Below, one piece after another: positions 53,326-62,743 of a DNA stretch of 64,000 bases (positions are counted from its first letter, which is position 1; each line of letters starts with the position of its first letter). The stretch comes from Amnibacterium setariae. Lineage in GTDB: Bacteria > Actinomycetota > Actinomycetes > Actinomycetales > Microbacteriaceae. Location: the NCBI RefSeq assembly GCF_003581425.1, contig NZ_QXTG01000002.1:1485560-1549559 (forward strand), given 5' to 3'. The position numbers and the translations under genes are program-made. Under the pieces are notes generated by a model. It made no database searches, was not told where the DNA came from, and was given only the letters and a program-made list of their open reading frames with translations.

Positions 53326-53512
53326 TGCCCGGACTCGCCTCCGACTTAGTCCTCACTAGGATGAAGGCCCCTGAAGCCGAAACGGCGGCCGCTTCCGTCT
53401 TGAGATACGTTGCTCCCACTGGCGTAGCAAGTGACACGCCGCCTTCGCCGTCACGGCGCAGCAAGAAATCAGACCTCAGTACAGCGCCGTGCGCAACTCC
53501 CAAGAACGAGGA

Positions 53513-54874
53513 ATGATGGGACTTCGCGAATACTTAGGCATTCTTCGGAAGAGCCTCCTGCTCATGGGTGCGTGCGTCCTACTCGGCGCCGGACTCGCCA
53601 CGGCCTGGACACTGACTCGCACTCCAACTTATGACTCGGAGAGCCAGGTTTTTGTCTCGACGCAAGGCGGCGGAAGCCTCGCTGACCTCGCGCAGGGCTC
53701 GACGTTCACCCAGTCTCGAGTCGCCACTTATACAGCGCTCGTCACAACACCAACCGTCACTAGCGCCGTCATCAAGAGCCTCAACTTGAATGAGACAAGC
53801 ACTAGCCTCCCATCATCCATCTCGGCATCGAATCCAACTAACACCAACCTGATTCAGATCACCGTCACGCAAAAAAATCCTGCACTGGCCGCGTCGATCG
53901 CGAACGCACTGGCAGATCGCCTGACGCAAACAGTGCAGGAACTTGAAACACCCGTAGGCGACAGCAGCAGTCCAGTTAAACTGACAAGAGTCTCAACCGC
54001 GCAACCATCCCCTCGCCCGTCGAGCCCAAACGTCGCTCTCAACATCACATTCGGCATCCTCCTCGGACTCATCACAGGCTTGATCATTGCCTTCGTAAGA
54101 GAACTCGTGAACACGAAGGTTCGGACAGCTTCGGACCTCGAACAAGTCTTGTCCGTGCCAAATCTCGGACTCATACCCTTTCGCAAGGACGTTCAGCTTC
54201 AACCCCTCGTCGTAATCAACTCGCCGACCAGCACCAGCGCGGAAGCATTTCGCATGCTTCGAACGAACCTCCGCTTTATCGAGATGGGGAAGAACAGGTG
54301 TTACGTGGCGACATCGAGCCTTCCCACCGAAGGTAAGTCAACAACGGTAGTGAATCTCGCTATCGCCTTGGCGGAATCAGGCTCGAAAGTCGTGGTGGTC
54401 GACGCTGATCTACGCCGACCGCGCGTTGCAGAATACCTCGGGATTGACGGCAGCGTCGGCCTAACCGATATCCTGGTCGGCGGCGCTCATTGGAAGTCGA
54501 CGATGGTCGAGTGGGGCAACGCGGGGCTTCACGTGCTTCCCTCTGGCCCCATTCCTCCGAATCCCAGCGAGCTGCTCGGCTCCGAGGAGATGACGACACT
54601 CCTCGCGGTGTTGAGCAGTCAGTTCGAGATTGTCCTCTGCGACGCGCCTCCACTTCTGCCAGTTACTGATTCTGCGATTTTGGCCCGCGCAACAGACGGC
54701 GCAATTCTCGTTGTTGCCGGCGGCCGCACATCCCGTGGCCAGGTCGCCAATGCGGCCGCTAGTCTCACCGCAGCGGGAGCGAACATAGCCGGTACTGTCC
54801 TCACGATGGTGCGCGGATCCCAGTCCTATGGGTACGCATATGAATATGCAGATAAGCAAACCGGCGCCGCCTGA
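53513..54874 (+). CDS. Wzc-type polysaccharide co-polymerase / tyrosine autokinase
   Basis: 453 residues. The N-terminal Wzz-like part has two membrane helices (about 10-35 and 173-195) around an extracellular region. The kinase domain has Walker A SLPTEGKST (about 268-276), Walker A' VVVVDADLRRPR and Walker B IVLCDAPP (about 372), and a C-terminal tyrosine cluster (SYGYAYEY, near 438-446) for autophosphorylation. It controls chain length and export in Wzx/Wzy-type synthesis. It is a one-protein CapAB/CpsCD fusion. Start is either of two adjacent ATG codons at 53513 and 53516. No standard phosphatase gene is nearby. Confidence 0.92.
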   Translation: MMGLREYLGILRKSLLLMGACVLLGAGLATAWTLTRTPTYDSESQVFVSTQGGGSLADLAQGSTFTQSRVATYTALVTTPTVTSAVIKSLNLNETSTSLPSSISASNPTNTNLIQITVTQKNPALAASIANALADRLTQTVQELETPVGDSSSPVKLTRVSTAQPSPRPSSPNVALNITFGILLGLITGLIIAFVRELVNTKVRTASDLEQVLSVPNLGLIPFRKDVQLQPLVVINSPTSTSAEAFRMLRTNLRFIEMGKNRCYVATSSLPTEGKSTTVVNLAIALAESGSKVVVVDADLRRPRVAEYLGIDGSVGLTDILVGGAHWKSTMVEWGNAGLHVLPSGPIPPNPSELLGSEEMTTLLAVLSSQFEIVLCDAPPLLPVTDSAILARATDGAILVVAGGRTSRGQVANAAASLTAAGANIAGTVLTMVRGSQSYGYAYEYADKQTGAA

Positions 54875-55372
54875 CGAATCCGGCTGACGGGGTTTTGATC
54901 ACCCCCGCACAACGTCGGAACGAGAACCTCTACCACACCTAAATAGCGACTTATCCTCCTCCAGCTCAGGCGAGGAGTCCGAGCAGACCGAGCAATTGAG
55001 GGTTCTGACCGTGTCCAGCAGGGGCCAACAACGACTCTTCGTACGAACGAAGACCGTTCCGGAAGAACTATTCTCCACAGAAAAATCGATTGAGTCGGAC
55101 ACAGCCAAAGCATCACTACGCTGGCGCGCGGATCTCAGCCATCCTCAACCGTGGCGCGCTTTGTGGACGGCTGAAGCGAGTTGTAACTATCAGCATGGGG
55201 AGTCTTCCCCCATACCGTTATATGCGGGACGAGCGATTGCGTACTAGCGGGAGGGAAGGTTCAGACTGACACACGCAGTGCAGCGTCACGCAAACGGGCA
55301 GTTTCAGCAGCAGCGCTGACCTCAAGCGTGGGCAGCCAGCAACGATTGCGAACGGCTTCTCAAGCACCGTAC
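54875..55372. other. Gene-free region after the tyrosine autokinase gene
   Basis: About 498 bp of relatively low GC. It contains two possible hairpins, CGGGG/CCCCG near 54888-54907 (candidate terminator) and ATGGGG/CCCCAT near 55195-55213, and a short palindrome CTTCGTACGAACGAAG near 55036. No credible gene was found; short open frames here lack protein character. Confidence 0.5.
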
Positions 55373-56554
55373 TCACTCGCGGCGCGCTCGAGCAATATCC
55401 TCCAACTCGAAACAGGCCTCAATGCTCAACTGACGCCATTCACTTGCAGCGGCGAGCGCCCATGCTGAGTTCACCATCTCGCCAACCAACAGCGGATCTC
55501 GTAAACTCCGAATAGCCCGCTCGATCCAGTCATCACCCTCAATCTCCATGTAATGCACACCTGGAGATGCTCCAATTCCCTCAGCCGCAACGCGAGTCGC
55601 GACGACGGGAACGCGAGTTCCCATCGCCTCGAGCACCTTGATACGTGAGCCTCCACCTTGCATGTGAGGGGCTACGAGAGCGTGATGATCCGCCATGGCG
55701 GCCCGCGCGTCTGGTACGCGCCCAACGAAATCAAATCTGGGGTCCCGCGCGCACAACTCCCGAGCCTCCGATTCTGGCCCGCTGCCAGCGACCGTGACCC
55801 TAAAGTCGTTTGTGCTCGCTTGAGCCGCCCGTGAAAGTCGCCGGAGCGCGTCAATATTCGCCGAATAGCCAAGCGACCCGAGAAAAAGCAGCCTAGGGCT
55901 TTCGTGCTCTCCGAGGAACGAACGCTCGAGGTCGAGGAGGGTCGTTCCGTTCGGCACGACCCTCACAGTCGAAGAGCGCGGCAACGCGTCCTTGTCTTCG
56001 TCACTGACCACCCAAGTGCTGGCTGAGGCCTCCACGTACCGGTGCTCGAACCGCTCCGTGAGCTGCACCTGACGGGCAAGTAGAGCCCTCTCGGGCCAAC
56101 GGTGCCCGAGAGAGCCTGCTATACGTTTCAACCGCGCACTATTCACATTATGCGTGTCTAGAACGGTACGGCTGAGTAAACGGTCGGGAATCGTGGCCCA
56201 TGCAAAAGGCTGATTCGCCAGGATAACATCGGGGTCGAGTGCACTCAACTCATCAGTGACCCAAGCCCGCAAGGATTTTTTCCCTGCGGGATAGTAATGC
56301 TCAATCGCCATACGCCTCGCTGTGGCAGATAAGTACGCGGAGCGAGGCATTCGGTAGGGCACGCCAACGTCGGGCGGTGGAAAGCGCACGTCGGCCTCAG
56401 TCCAGGGATCTTCTCTTGAGTCCAGCACGAACCACGTCACGTCGAACGTCCTCGCGAACTCGGAAGTGAGCCCTTCGAGGCGCACACGTTCCCCGGCGTC
56501 TCGCGCGCCTACCCCGTACCAACTGACGATAGCCAACTTAGGCAAGTGAACCAC
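55373..56554 (-). CDS. GT4 glycosyltransferase
   Basis: About 393 residues. N-terminal LAIVSWYGVGARDAGERVRLEGLTSEFAR and a DTHNVNSARLKRIAG motif are followed by the GT4 nucleotide domain: VPNGTTLLDLE, LLFLGSLGYSANIDALRRL, VTVAGSGPES and APHMQGGGSRIKVLEAMGTRVPVVATRVAAEGI. It probably adds one sugar of the repeat unit. GTG at 56554 is used; TTG at 56545, preceded by AAGGTGG at ideal spacing, is an equally good start. It overlaps the end of the gene upstream, so the two are coupled. Confidence 0.88.
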   Translation of the reverse strand: MVHLPKLAIVSWYGVGARDAGERVRLEGLTSEFARTFDVTWFVLDSREDPWTEADVRFPPPDVGVPYRMPRSAYLSATARRMAIEHYYPAGKKSLRAWVTDELSALDPDVILANQPFAWATIPDRLLSRTVLDTHNVNSARLKRIAGSLGHRWPERALLARQVQLTERFEHRYVEASASTWVVSDEDKDALPRSSTVRVVPNGTTLLDLERSFLGEHESPRLLFLGSLGYSANIDALRRLSRAAQASTNDFRVTVAGSGPESEARELCARDPRFDFVGRVPDARAAMADHHALVAPHMQGGGSRIKVLEAMGTRVPVVATRVAAEGIGASPGVHYMEIEGDDWIERAIRSLRDPLLVGEMVNSAWALAAASEWRQLSIEACFELEDIARARRE

Positions 56555-57434
56555 CTTGCCCGTCGCGACCTTCGACAGACATGAGGGCCGACTCAGAGAG
56601 CTCGCGCCACACGTCCCCAGCGGAGATGTGTGCAGATTCAACATGCGTAATCAGGTCGTGCCGCGGGGAAATATATCGCCGGTGACGCCTCCTGACAGAC
56701 AAAGCAAGCAGGTTTATGAGAAGGCGCATCGGAACTCTGACGAGACCTTTCATCCAAGACTTCGGGCTGGATCGAAGATTGAGATCGCGATTCAGATGTC
56801 GCCAGGAAAACGGACGTATGCCCTGAACTGTCGCCCCTGTCGCATGAGCGAACGGAGCGCCGCCATACATCACGAATCTGAGCGTGGACGCGTCCGATTT
56901 GAGGATAACTCCCGGCACTGCATAAGACGATGTTGGATGGGAAATCTCGCGCCAGCCAGACGCAATAGGCCGCGATGACATTCGCACCGGGCGTAACGGC
57001 TGACTCCGATGTGTCGCGTGCCACGCCCTATCGTCTGGCGTGTACAACGCAAGATATGCGTCAGGAGAGGAGACGAAGCCCGCGACTAGAGCGGTGAGAG
57101 CCGAAGGTCGGTAGATGTAATCATCCTCACAAAAAACAACAAGCGTCGCTCCGTCCCTCACCCGCGCCAACGCCGTATTCAGGGCAAGTTTGAACGAGCG
57201 ACGATTGTTTCCAGCAGACACGAGGTGAACGTCAGCGAACTTTGCATAGACCGGCTCCGTTCCGACGGGCACACCTCCGTCCGCGATCACGTCGACTGTG
57301 ACCGGAGCATCAAGTTCTCCGACGGCAATTCGGAGAGTTTCCGCGCAAGCAACCTTGCTGAACCAGTCCGGCCGGTTCTTTTTATTCGACCTCGGCGTCG
57401 TTCTAACAACGACCGCAACCCGCACCTCAACCAC
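56538..57434 (-). CDS. Putative GT-A-fold glycosyltransferase
   Basis: 298 residues. VAVVVRTTPRSNKKNRPDWF at the start and LVVFCEDDYIYRPSALTALVAGF (about 98-120, acidic DD site) are consistent with a GT-A transferase, while SSYAVPGVILKSDASTLRFV is in the expected acceptor region. The rest is poorly conserved to the eye. It begins with GTG overlapping the Wzx gene's stop by 8 bp and overlaps the next gene by 17 bp. It is probably one of the repeat-unit transferases. Confidence 0.7.
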   Translation of the reverse strand: MVEVRVAVVVRTTPRSNKKNRPDWFSKVACAETLRIAVGELDAPVTVDVIADGGVPVGTEPVYAKFADVHLVSAGNNRRSFKLALNTALARVRDGATLVVFCEDDYIYRPSALTALVAGFVSSPDAYLALYTPDDRAWHATHRSQPLRPVRMSSRPIASGWREISHPTSSYAVPGVILKSDASTLRFVMYGGAPFAHATGATVQGIRPFSWRHLNRDLNLRSSPKSWMKGLVRVPMRLLINLLALSVRRRHRRYISPRHDLITHVESAHISAGDVWRELSESALMSVEGRDGQGGSLA

Positions 57435-58665
57435 CTAAGTCCTCCGTCCCAAATCTTCTTCGCACCCGCAGTTCCCGCAGCAACAGTAACCACCAAAGCG
57501 GCACCATGATCGCCGACGCCAGAGCGAGGCCTCCGACAGCACCAAGCAAACCAAAGGAGGCTGCTCCAGTCACCGAAAGGCCGAATAGCAATGGGCCGTA
57601 CAGCAGGTTGAGTTTGAAGATGTACCGGGTGGCCCCAAGCACCCGAAACACGATCGATGCGCCCGTAGTCGCACCCTGTAGCGCCATAAAAAGCGCCACC
57701 GGCACGAGAACGACAACCGTCGTACGCCAAGATGCACCCAACACCATGACGCCAGCAGACGCCGGGACGAGCGTCCAGACTAGGCCCCAGCCCGCAAAAG
57801 CAAGAAATAGGACGCCACCCACAACTACGGACCAAAGGACCAGTCGGCGAGGGCTAGCCCGACTTCGTCTCAGCTCAGGGATACTGAACTGGACCGCGCC
57901 GCTGCTCAGCACTCCCACTGGCCCCATGATCGTCTGAGCTCCCCGGATTGCTCCGACGGCCGATAGACCTGCGAGCCCCGAAACTGCAAGGAGCGATAGT
58001 TGAAGCGCGCCTAATGCAGTAACCATCTGACCTACCAGCGGGAGACTGATCGCTCGGTTCGCGTACAGAAATTCCCTCGTCCCGACAACGCTCGGCGCAG
58101 GGCTCCAGAGCTTAAGAACTGTGACACCCGCAACGGAGGAAATTAGCGCCCCCACACCCCATGTCCCACTATAGAGCACCACACTTCTACTGCCAGCTAG
58201 AGTCAGAAACAAGAACCCGAGCAGCTGCGATGTAAACCAAATTCCATCAATAAGCAATGCGACCGCTGGCTTATGCCTAGAGAAGGCGATGCTGCGCAAC
58301 GTATCTTGAACCACAACGAACGGCATCGAAACCGCAACGGCCATCAACGGCCCTGAGAGAGGCGAGGAGAAGATAACCGCTACAACACAGGTCGCAGCGC
58401 CGACGAGAGCGCTCACGACCAGCGCGGCCCCAATTGCTCCCAATTCTACGCCGCGGTCGGCAGCAGTCGCTCTGATCAGAACGATCTGTCCCGCAATGCA
58501 CTGAACGACACTAAGCGTGAAGACGTAGACGGTAAATCCTACAGTGAAACCACCGAACTCGCTAGCCCCGACTTGGCGTGCGACGAACACGCTCACAGCC
58601 GCTGTGATGAGGCTCGAGATGCCCTGGTCACCAATAGTCACTGCGAGGCGAAAGCTAGCGCTCAT
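57427..58665 (-). CDS. Wzx-type polysaccharide flippase
   Basis: 412 residues and about twelve membrane helices with few charges in them. The start (SFRLAVTIGDQGISSLITAAVSVFVARQVGASEFGGF) is typical of the Wzx/MATE-like polysaccharide-transport superfamily. It would flip the lipid-linked repeat unit to the outer face. It overlaps the Wzy gene by ATGA and the GT gene downstream by 8 bp. A conserved block, possibly one transcript, runs from the GT4 at 61026 to the GT4 at 55373. Confidence 0.88.
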   Translation of the reverse strand: MSASFRLAVTIGDQGISSLITAAVSVFVARQVGASEFGGFTVGFTVYVFTLSVVQCIAGQIVLIRATAADRGVELGAIGAALVVSALVGAATCVVAVIFSSPLSGPLMAVAVSMPFVVVQDTLRSIAFSRHKPAVALLIDGIWFTSQLLGFLFLTLAGSRSVVLYSGTWGVGALISSVAGVTVLKLWSPAPSVVGTREFLYANRAISLPLVGQMVTALGALQLSLLAVSGLAGLSAVGAIRGAQTIMGPVGVLSSGAVQFSIPELRRSRASPRRLVLWSVVVGGVLFLAFAGWGLVWTLVPASAGVMVLGASWRTTVVVLVPVALFMALQGATTGASIVFRVLGATRYIFKLNLLYGPLLFGLSVTGAASFGLLGAVGGLALASAIMVPLWWLLLLRELRVRRRFGTEDLGG

Positions 58666-59939
58666 GGGTTATCCAGTAGTTGGCGCCGCCGCCCCAGCAA
58701 GTGCGCACCCATAATTACGCCGAACATGACCCAGAAGACCGGCAATGCAATCGTAGATACGGAGAGCCATGAAATCATGAACATTCCGAGCCATGCCGCA
58801 GCCCACCATGTATGCCGGTTCAGCAGCAGAAACGCAAGCAGTGCCAGTATCGCCGAGAACAAGGGCACGCCAGACAATAACCCGCCCTCAAGAAGTACCG
58901 CGAGATAGGAGTTCCCGGCTTGATTGTATGCGGTCAGTTCAACTCCGCGCACGTGAACGAGACTCGGGAGCACGTAACGAGACTGCCCATCTCCAATTCC
59001 AACTAGCGGATGTGCAGCAATCAATCGGAGACTTGCGTCATTCAGCGCTGCACGAACAAGGGAAGAGGCATCCTGCGCGTTCAAGATCCGGTCAACACGG
59101 TCCACCACCGCTAGCGCGACGGGAGTTTGCCCCACAAGAAACAGCACCGCCGCACTCGCCCCAACATACGCGATCAGCCGCGGGCCGCGAGTGATCATGA
59201 AAGCCGCGATATAACACGCAGCAACTAGAAGCGGTCCGAACGCGAGCGAAGACAGCCCACTCACTAGCAAGAAAACTCTTCCCACCTCAGGACGTAGGCG
59301 GGGTGAGATTAGGCGACTATGGGCCACCGCGACCCCGTATAGACAGAAGAAGCCGTAATACGCAGGTTCGCTGTAGAAGCTTTCAGGTCGAAGATAGCCG
59401 TTTGCGGCTCGGAAACGGAGGTCAAGAACGTTAGATAACTGTCCGCTCCCAATATTGAGATCAACCAGTTGCACGGCGCCAACAAGGGCACCGGCCACCG
59501 CCAAGAGGTATACGGCAGAAACCGATATCCGAAGTGAATGCTCTGTGCATGTAAGGGCGAATACTAACGCAATAATGGCGAGTTGGAACTCGTGAAAGAG
59601 ACTTAAGAGCAGCTGCAATTGAACCACACCTGGATCCAATAGTCCTCTTAACAACTGCGAGAGAGCAAGGGCGACTAACCACAGAAACAATATCGCGAGA
59701 ACAGGCGAACTCCGCCGTGCTTTCGGAACTATCGAATGTAGCGCGGTACGCACGAGCCACAGCGTAGACGCGAGAGTGAATATCGGCGTGGGAACGTGAA
59801 ATACGTCTTCCAGGTAAAGGTCGTACTTCTCCAGGAAGACCGACGCAATCATCGCGGTGAGCAGAGTGTCTCCCATGCGGCCAGACGGGATGTACCTCGC
59901 AACTGCTACGTCACCGCGGTCGACTGGCGATTCAATCAT
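58662..59939 (-). CDS. Wzy-type O-antigen/exopolysaccharide polymerase
   Basis: 425 residues with ten or more membrane helices and a large extracellular loop (about 165-235) carrying FRAANGYLRPESFYSEPAYYGFFCLYG and a later LIAAHPLVGIGDGQSRYVLP, patterns of Wzy/O-antigen ligase-like proteins. It would polymerise repeat units on the outer face. It lies between a GT4 gene, overlapping by 8 bp, and Wzx (ATGA). Wzy sequences are highly variable, so family membership rests on topology and context. Confidence 0.82.
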   Translation of the reverse strand: MIESPVDRGDVAVARYIPSGRMGDTLLTAMIASVFLEKYDLYLEDVFHVPTPIFTLASTLWLVRTALHSIVPKARRSSPVLAILFLWLVALALSQLLRGLLDPGVVQLQLLLSLFHEFQLAIIALVFALTCTEHSLRISVSAVYLLAVAGALVGAVQLVDLNIGSGQLSNVLDLRFRAANGYLRPESFYSEPAYYGFFCLYGVAVAHSRLISPRLRPEVGRVFLLVSGLSSLAFGPLLVAACYIAAFMITRGPRLIAYVGASAAVLFLVGQTPVALAVVDRVDRILNAQDASSLVRAALNDASLRLIAAHPLVGIGDGQSRYVLPSLVHVRGVELTAYNQAGNSYLAVLLEGGLLSGVPLFSAILALLAFLLLNRHTWWAAAWLGMFMISWLSVSTIALPVFWVMFGVIMGAHLLGRRRQLLDNP

Positions 59940-61026
59940 CTTCTGCCACTTTCAAAGCCATCCGATGTCGCGATACCCAATCAGACCGACTCGTCAACGC
60001 CCTGGCAATGCGTGGCTCCTGGGAAGCCAGCTTCGCCGCCTTCCGCACGGCCTCAGCAATTGCCTGTGGAGAGTCACCGCTAGCGAGCACCCCATCCAAT
60101 TGGACAACGGGCTCCGCCATCCCGGATGACGGGTGTGTCACGAGAATCAATCCGCATGCGGCACCTTCGAGTAAAGCCAGAGGCAGCCCTTCTCCAGTCC
60201 CCGCCGAGGTGAAGATTAAGATTTCACACGCTCTATACGCCACTGTTGGATCTGCGAGATGGCCAGCAAAGATAACCCTCTTGGGGGCATATATGCCTTT
60301 CGCGAGAGTCTCAAGTTGATCCCCGGCTCCTACAAATAGAAGATCGATATCGGCTTCAACAGCCGCCTCAATAGCAAGGTCAGGACGCTTGCCGGTTTCC
60401 ACGCGACCGATCCACAGCGCGGATACTTCTGATTCGGCGATGTTGAATCGCTTCTTTGCTGCTTTGACTTCGCCTGAAGCTGGCGCGGCATATCGACTGA
60501 CATCGACTGTATTCGGTATCACCTCGACTCGTCCGCTGACCCCGACAGATTTGACGTCTGAAGCCACCGCGCTACTTACCGCTATAATCGAGTCCGCATA
60601 ACGGCTCGTGCGCCTGTACAACTTCCCGAGTATGCGAGAACGCCAAGACCGGCGAAACCGGCCGTGCTCCGTCCACACCACGTTCCCGTAACGCCGGAGT
60701 ACTTTCGAAAGGCCAAGCTGCTCACGTTTGAATTGTACGTGGAAGGTCGCCCCGCGATGCTTTCTGGCGATGCGGGCAACTGCTATGCACTGCAGCGGCC
60801 ATTTGAGCAGCGACAGCAGCGGACTTTCGGCACCCCACTTGTTCGTTAGGCCCGCCCTGCCGAAGATTGGGAGTCCTGCTTCCGCCCACCCCGGGATGTG
60901 TCCGATCAAGCCGACTGGTATACCTGCGGTCCTCATTTCTGAGTAGAGATCTACCGCATAGCGCTCCGCTCCCCCGAGACCAGTCGTACCAGCGACAAGG
61001 ACGCACTCATGCACTTTGCTTTTCAC
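59932..61026 (-). CDS. GT4 glycosyltransferase
   Basis: 364 residues. TTGLGGAERYAVDLYSEM (N-terminal), VIPNTVDVSRY, ALWIGRVETGKRPDLAIEAA, LLFVGAGDQLETLAKG and IFTSAGTGEGLPLALLEGAACGLILVTHPSSG form the classic GT4 donor-binding domain. It adds a sugar to the repeat unit. It is the first gene of a coupled block with wzy, wzx and two transferases. Start is ATG. Donor unknown. Confidence 0.88.
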   Translation of the reverse strand: MKSKVHECVLVAGTTGLGGAERYAVDLYSEMRTAGIPVGLIGHIPGWAEAGLPIFGRAGLTNKWGAESPLLSLLKWPLQCIAVARIARKHRGATFHVQFKREQLGLSKVLRRYGNVVWTEHGRFRRSWRSRILGKLYRRTSRYADSIIAVSSAVASDVKSVGVSGRVEVIPNTVDVSRYAAPASGEVKAAKKRFNIAESEVSALWIGRVETGKRPDLAIEAAVEADIDLLFVGAGDQLETLAKGIYAPKRVIFAGHLADPTVAYRACEILIFTSAGTGEGLPLALLEGAACGLILVTHPSSGMAEPVVQLDGVLASGDSPQAIAEAVRKAAKLASQEPRIARALTSRSDWVSRHRMALKVAEDD

Positions 61027-61300
61027 CTCTGAGGAACCCTCCCTGAGCCCAGACCCACCACGGCCTTACGGCGTGGATCGACGGAGACGCATGAACTGAA
61101 CTCGCGGACTGGGAACTATTTGCCGGCGCAACGACGCAGCTGCGGTGAAGAGATAGACCTGGTCGCCTTCCGCAGTTCATCATCGTCCTCCAAATTTGCG
61201 TCGTCGAGTGATGTCACGGGGGCGCTCGACACGCCAAGAAGCGTCGTCAACATATGACCCCGCGTGACTCGTCGCGCTGTAAGCGCCACGCCTCACGGCG

Positions 61301-62518
61301 CTAAGGCTTTGACCCACGGCGCGTAGCTTCATATTGGTGCCGTGCGATCTCTGTGCCAGCGCTTAACCGGTCCGACGCGCTAATCGCTCGCGCCACCCTT
61401 CTTGCCAGAGAATGACTGGGCCGTTCGATTAGCAGATTAAATGTCCAGCCAACAGTCACCGCGACTGGTATTGACAGGAGCGCGGCAAGCCATTCCCAAT
61501 CGGGTCGCGCCAGAAGCGCTGCGCTCACAATGATGGGTTCGTGCACTAGATAGAGGCTAAAGGACACCTTCCCGAGCCACGTGATGGCCGGGGTCGTCAG
61601 AAGGCGCCTTGCGGTGCCGGTCTGTGCCGATATGAATACAATGACTACGGCACTAGCTATGACTATTGGAAATGCGAAGTCAACGGCGTGCAATGCAGCT
61701 GGCAAGCCTACAATTGCCCACGTACAAGTGAATGCGGCACTCGTTGCGATTGTAATGACCGTCCAGATAAGACGGGACGAGGCGCTCGATTGAATTCGTT
61801 GCGCGATGTCCGACACCTCATTCCAGTGGACGGCGAGGAGCACACCAAGAGCGAAGACGGGTAGGTATTGAAGTATTCCGATGTGAGTGGCGCGCCCGAT
61901 CGTGGATGCGGCGAGTGCAATTCCTGCTAGCACCCACGGGTGGGCGCGCAGTCGCGTTGCAATCAGAATGTAAAGGGGCAGCAACAGTGAGAAGAGAACC
62001 TCATATTGTAACGACCACAGAGGGCTATTAAGCTTCGATGCTCCTGTTACCACAAATACATCCAACAGAACGCGCCAAGGGGTGAGTTCTTGGTGATGAA
62101 GGTTCACCCAATAGCTGAGGGCTGGGTCGGTACGCCGGACTACGGTCGTTGCCCACACCAGAGCTAATGCGACCGACGCGGCCAAGGGCACGTATAGGCG
62201 CACTAAGCGTTGTGGATAGTAGGCCCTCCAATCAAAGTGCGACCGGTGCGCCATTATCGGGAGCGTTAGCACAAGTCCACTCAGTACAAAAAACACCATC
62301 ACCGACTCATTGCCAGCCCAGAATAGGTGAAGCGGTGTATATGTGAAGGCCCATTCAAACCATGTGTGCTGGACTGGTATATTATAATCCAGCGCCGCAA
62401 ATACCGGGATAGTCAATACGGCATGATTGATGACCACCGCCGCGGCTGCTGTGCCTCGTAGGCCGTCGAGGCTAGATATGCGCCCTTGCCCATGTGTGGT
62501 CGCCGGCGGCTGTGTCAC
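61301..62518 (-). CDS. Acyltransferase family 3 membrane protein
   Basis: 405 residues with about ten helices. ISSLDGLRGTAAAAVVINHAVLTI carries the conserved His; FFVLSGLVLTLPIM and VSFSLYLVHEPIIVSA follow as in the 12585-13817 protein, its relative in this window. It would acylate a sugar of the exopolysaccharide. It is isolated by gene-free gaps of about 275 bp (downstream) and 225 bp (upstream). GC content is clearly lower than that of the paralogue. Confidence 0.9.
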   Translation of the reverse strand: MTQPPATTHGQGRISSLDGLRGTAAAAVVINHAVLTIPVFAALDYNIPVQHTWFEWAFTYTPLHLFWAGNESVMVFFVLSGLVLTLPIMAHRSHFDWRAYYPQRLVRLYVPLAASVALALVWATTVVRRTDPALSYWVNLHHQELTPWRVLLDVFVVTGASKLNSPLWSLQYEVLFSLLLPLYILIATRLRAHPWVLAGIALAASTIGRATHIGILQYLPVFALGVLLAVHWNEVSDIAQRIQSSASSRLIWTVITIATSAAFTCTWAIVGLPAALHAVDFAFPIVIASAVVIVFISAQTGTARRLLTTPAITWLGKVSFSLYLVHEPIIVSAALLARPDWEWLAALLSIPVAVTVGWTFNLLIERPSHSLARRVARAISASDRLSAGTEIARHQYEATRRGSKP

Positions 62519-62743
62519 AGGACTTCCTTTGGTGATGAGTCGCGCACTCTAAGGTGCCAAGCGCGCAGCGCGTGCCGCCCAGCATCGGACGACTATTTCC
62601 TGTCTCGTGGTTGGGCGACTTCGTGGTATTACGGTCAATCCGCGGGGTCGAGGTGGGGTCTGCCCTCCGAGCGAGCCTCGAGCTTCTGTCATAGACAGGA
62701 CTCGCGAAGTTCGCGCGGGGAGCTCGTGGCTCAAATGGTCGAT

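Noticed and set aside
54899..55108. Short open frame in the gap after the autokinase gene
   Set aside because: No ribosome site, low-complexity text and overlap with other frames; no protein character.
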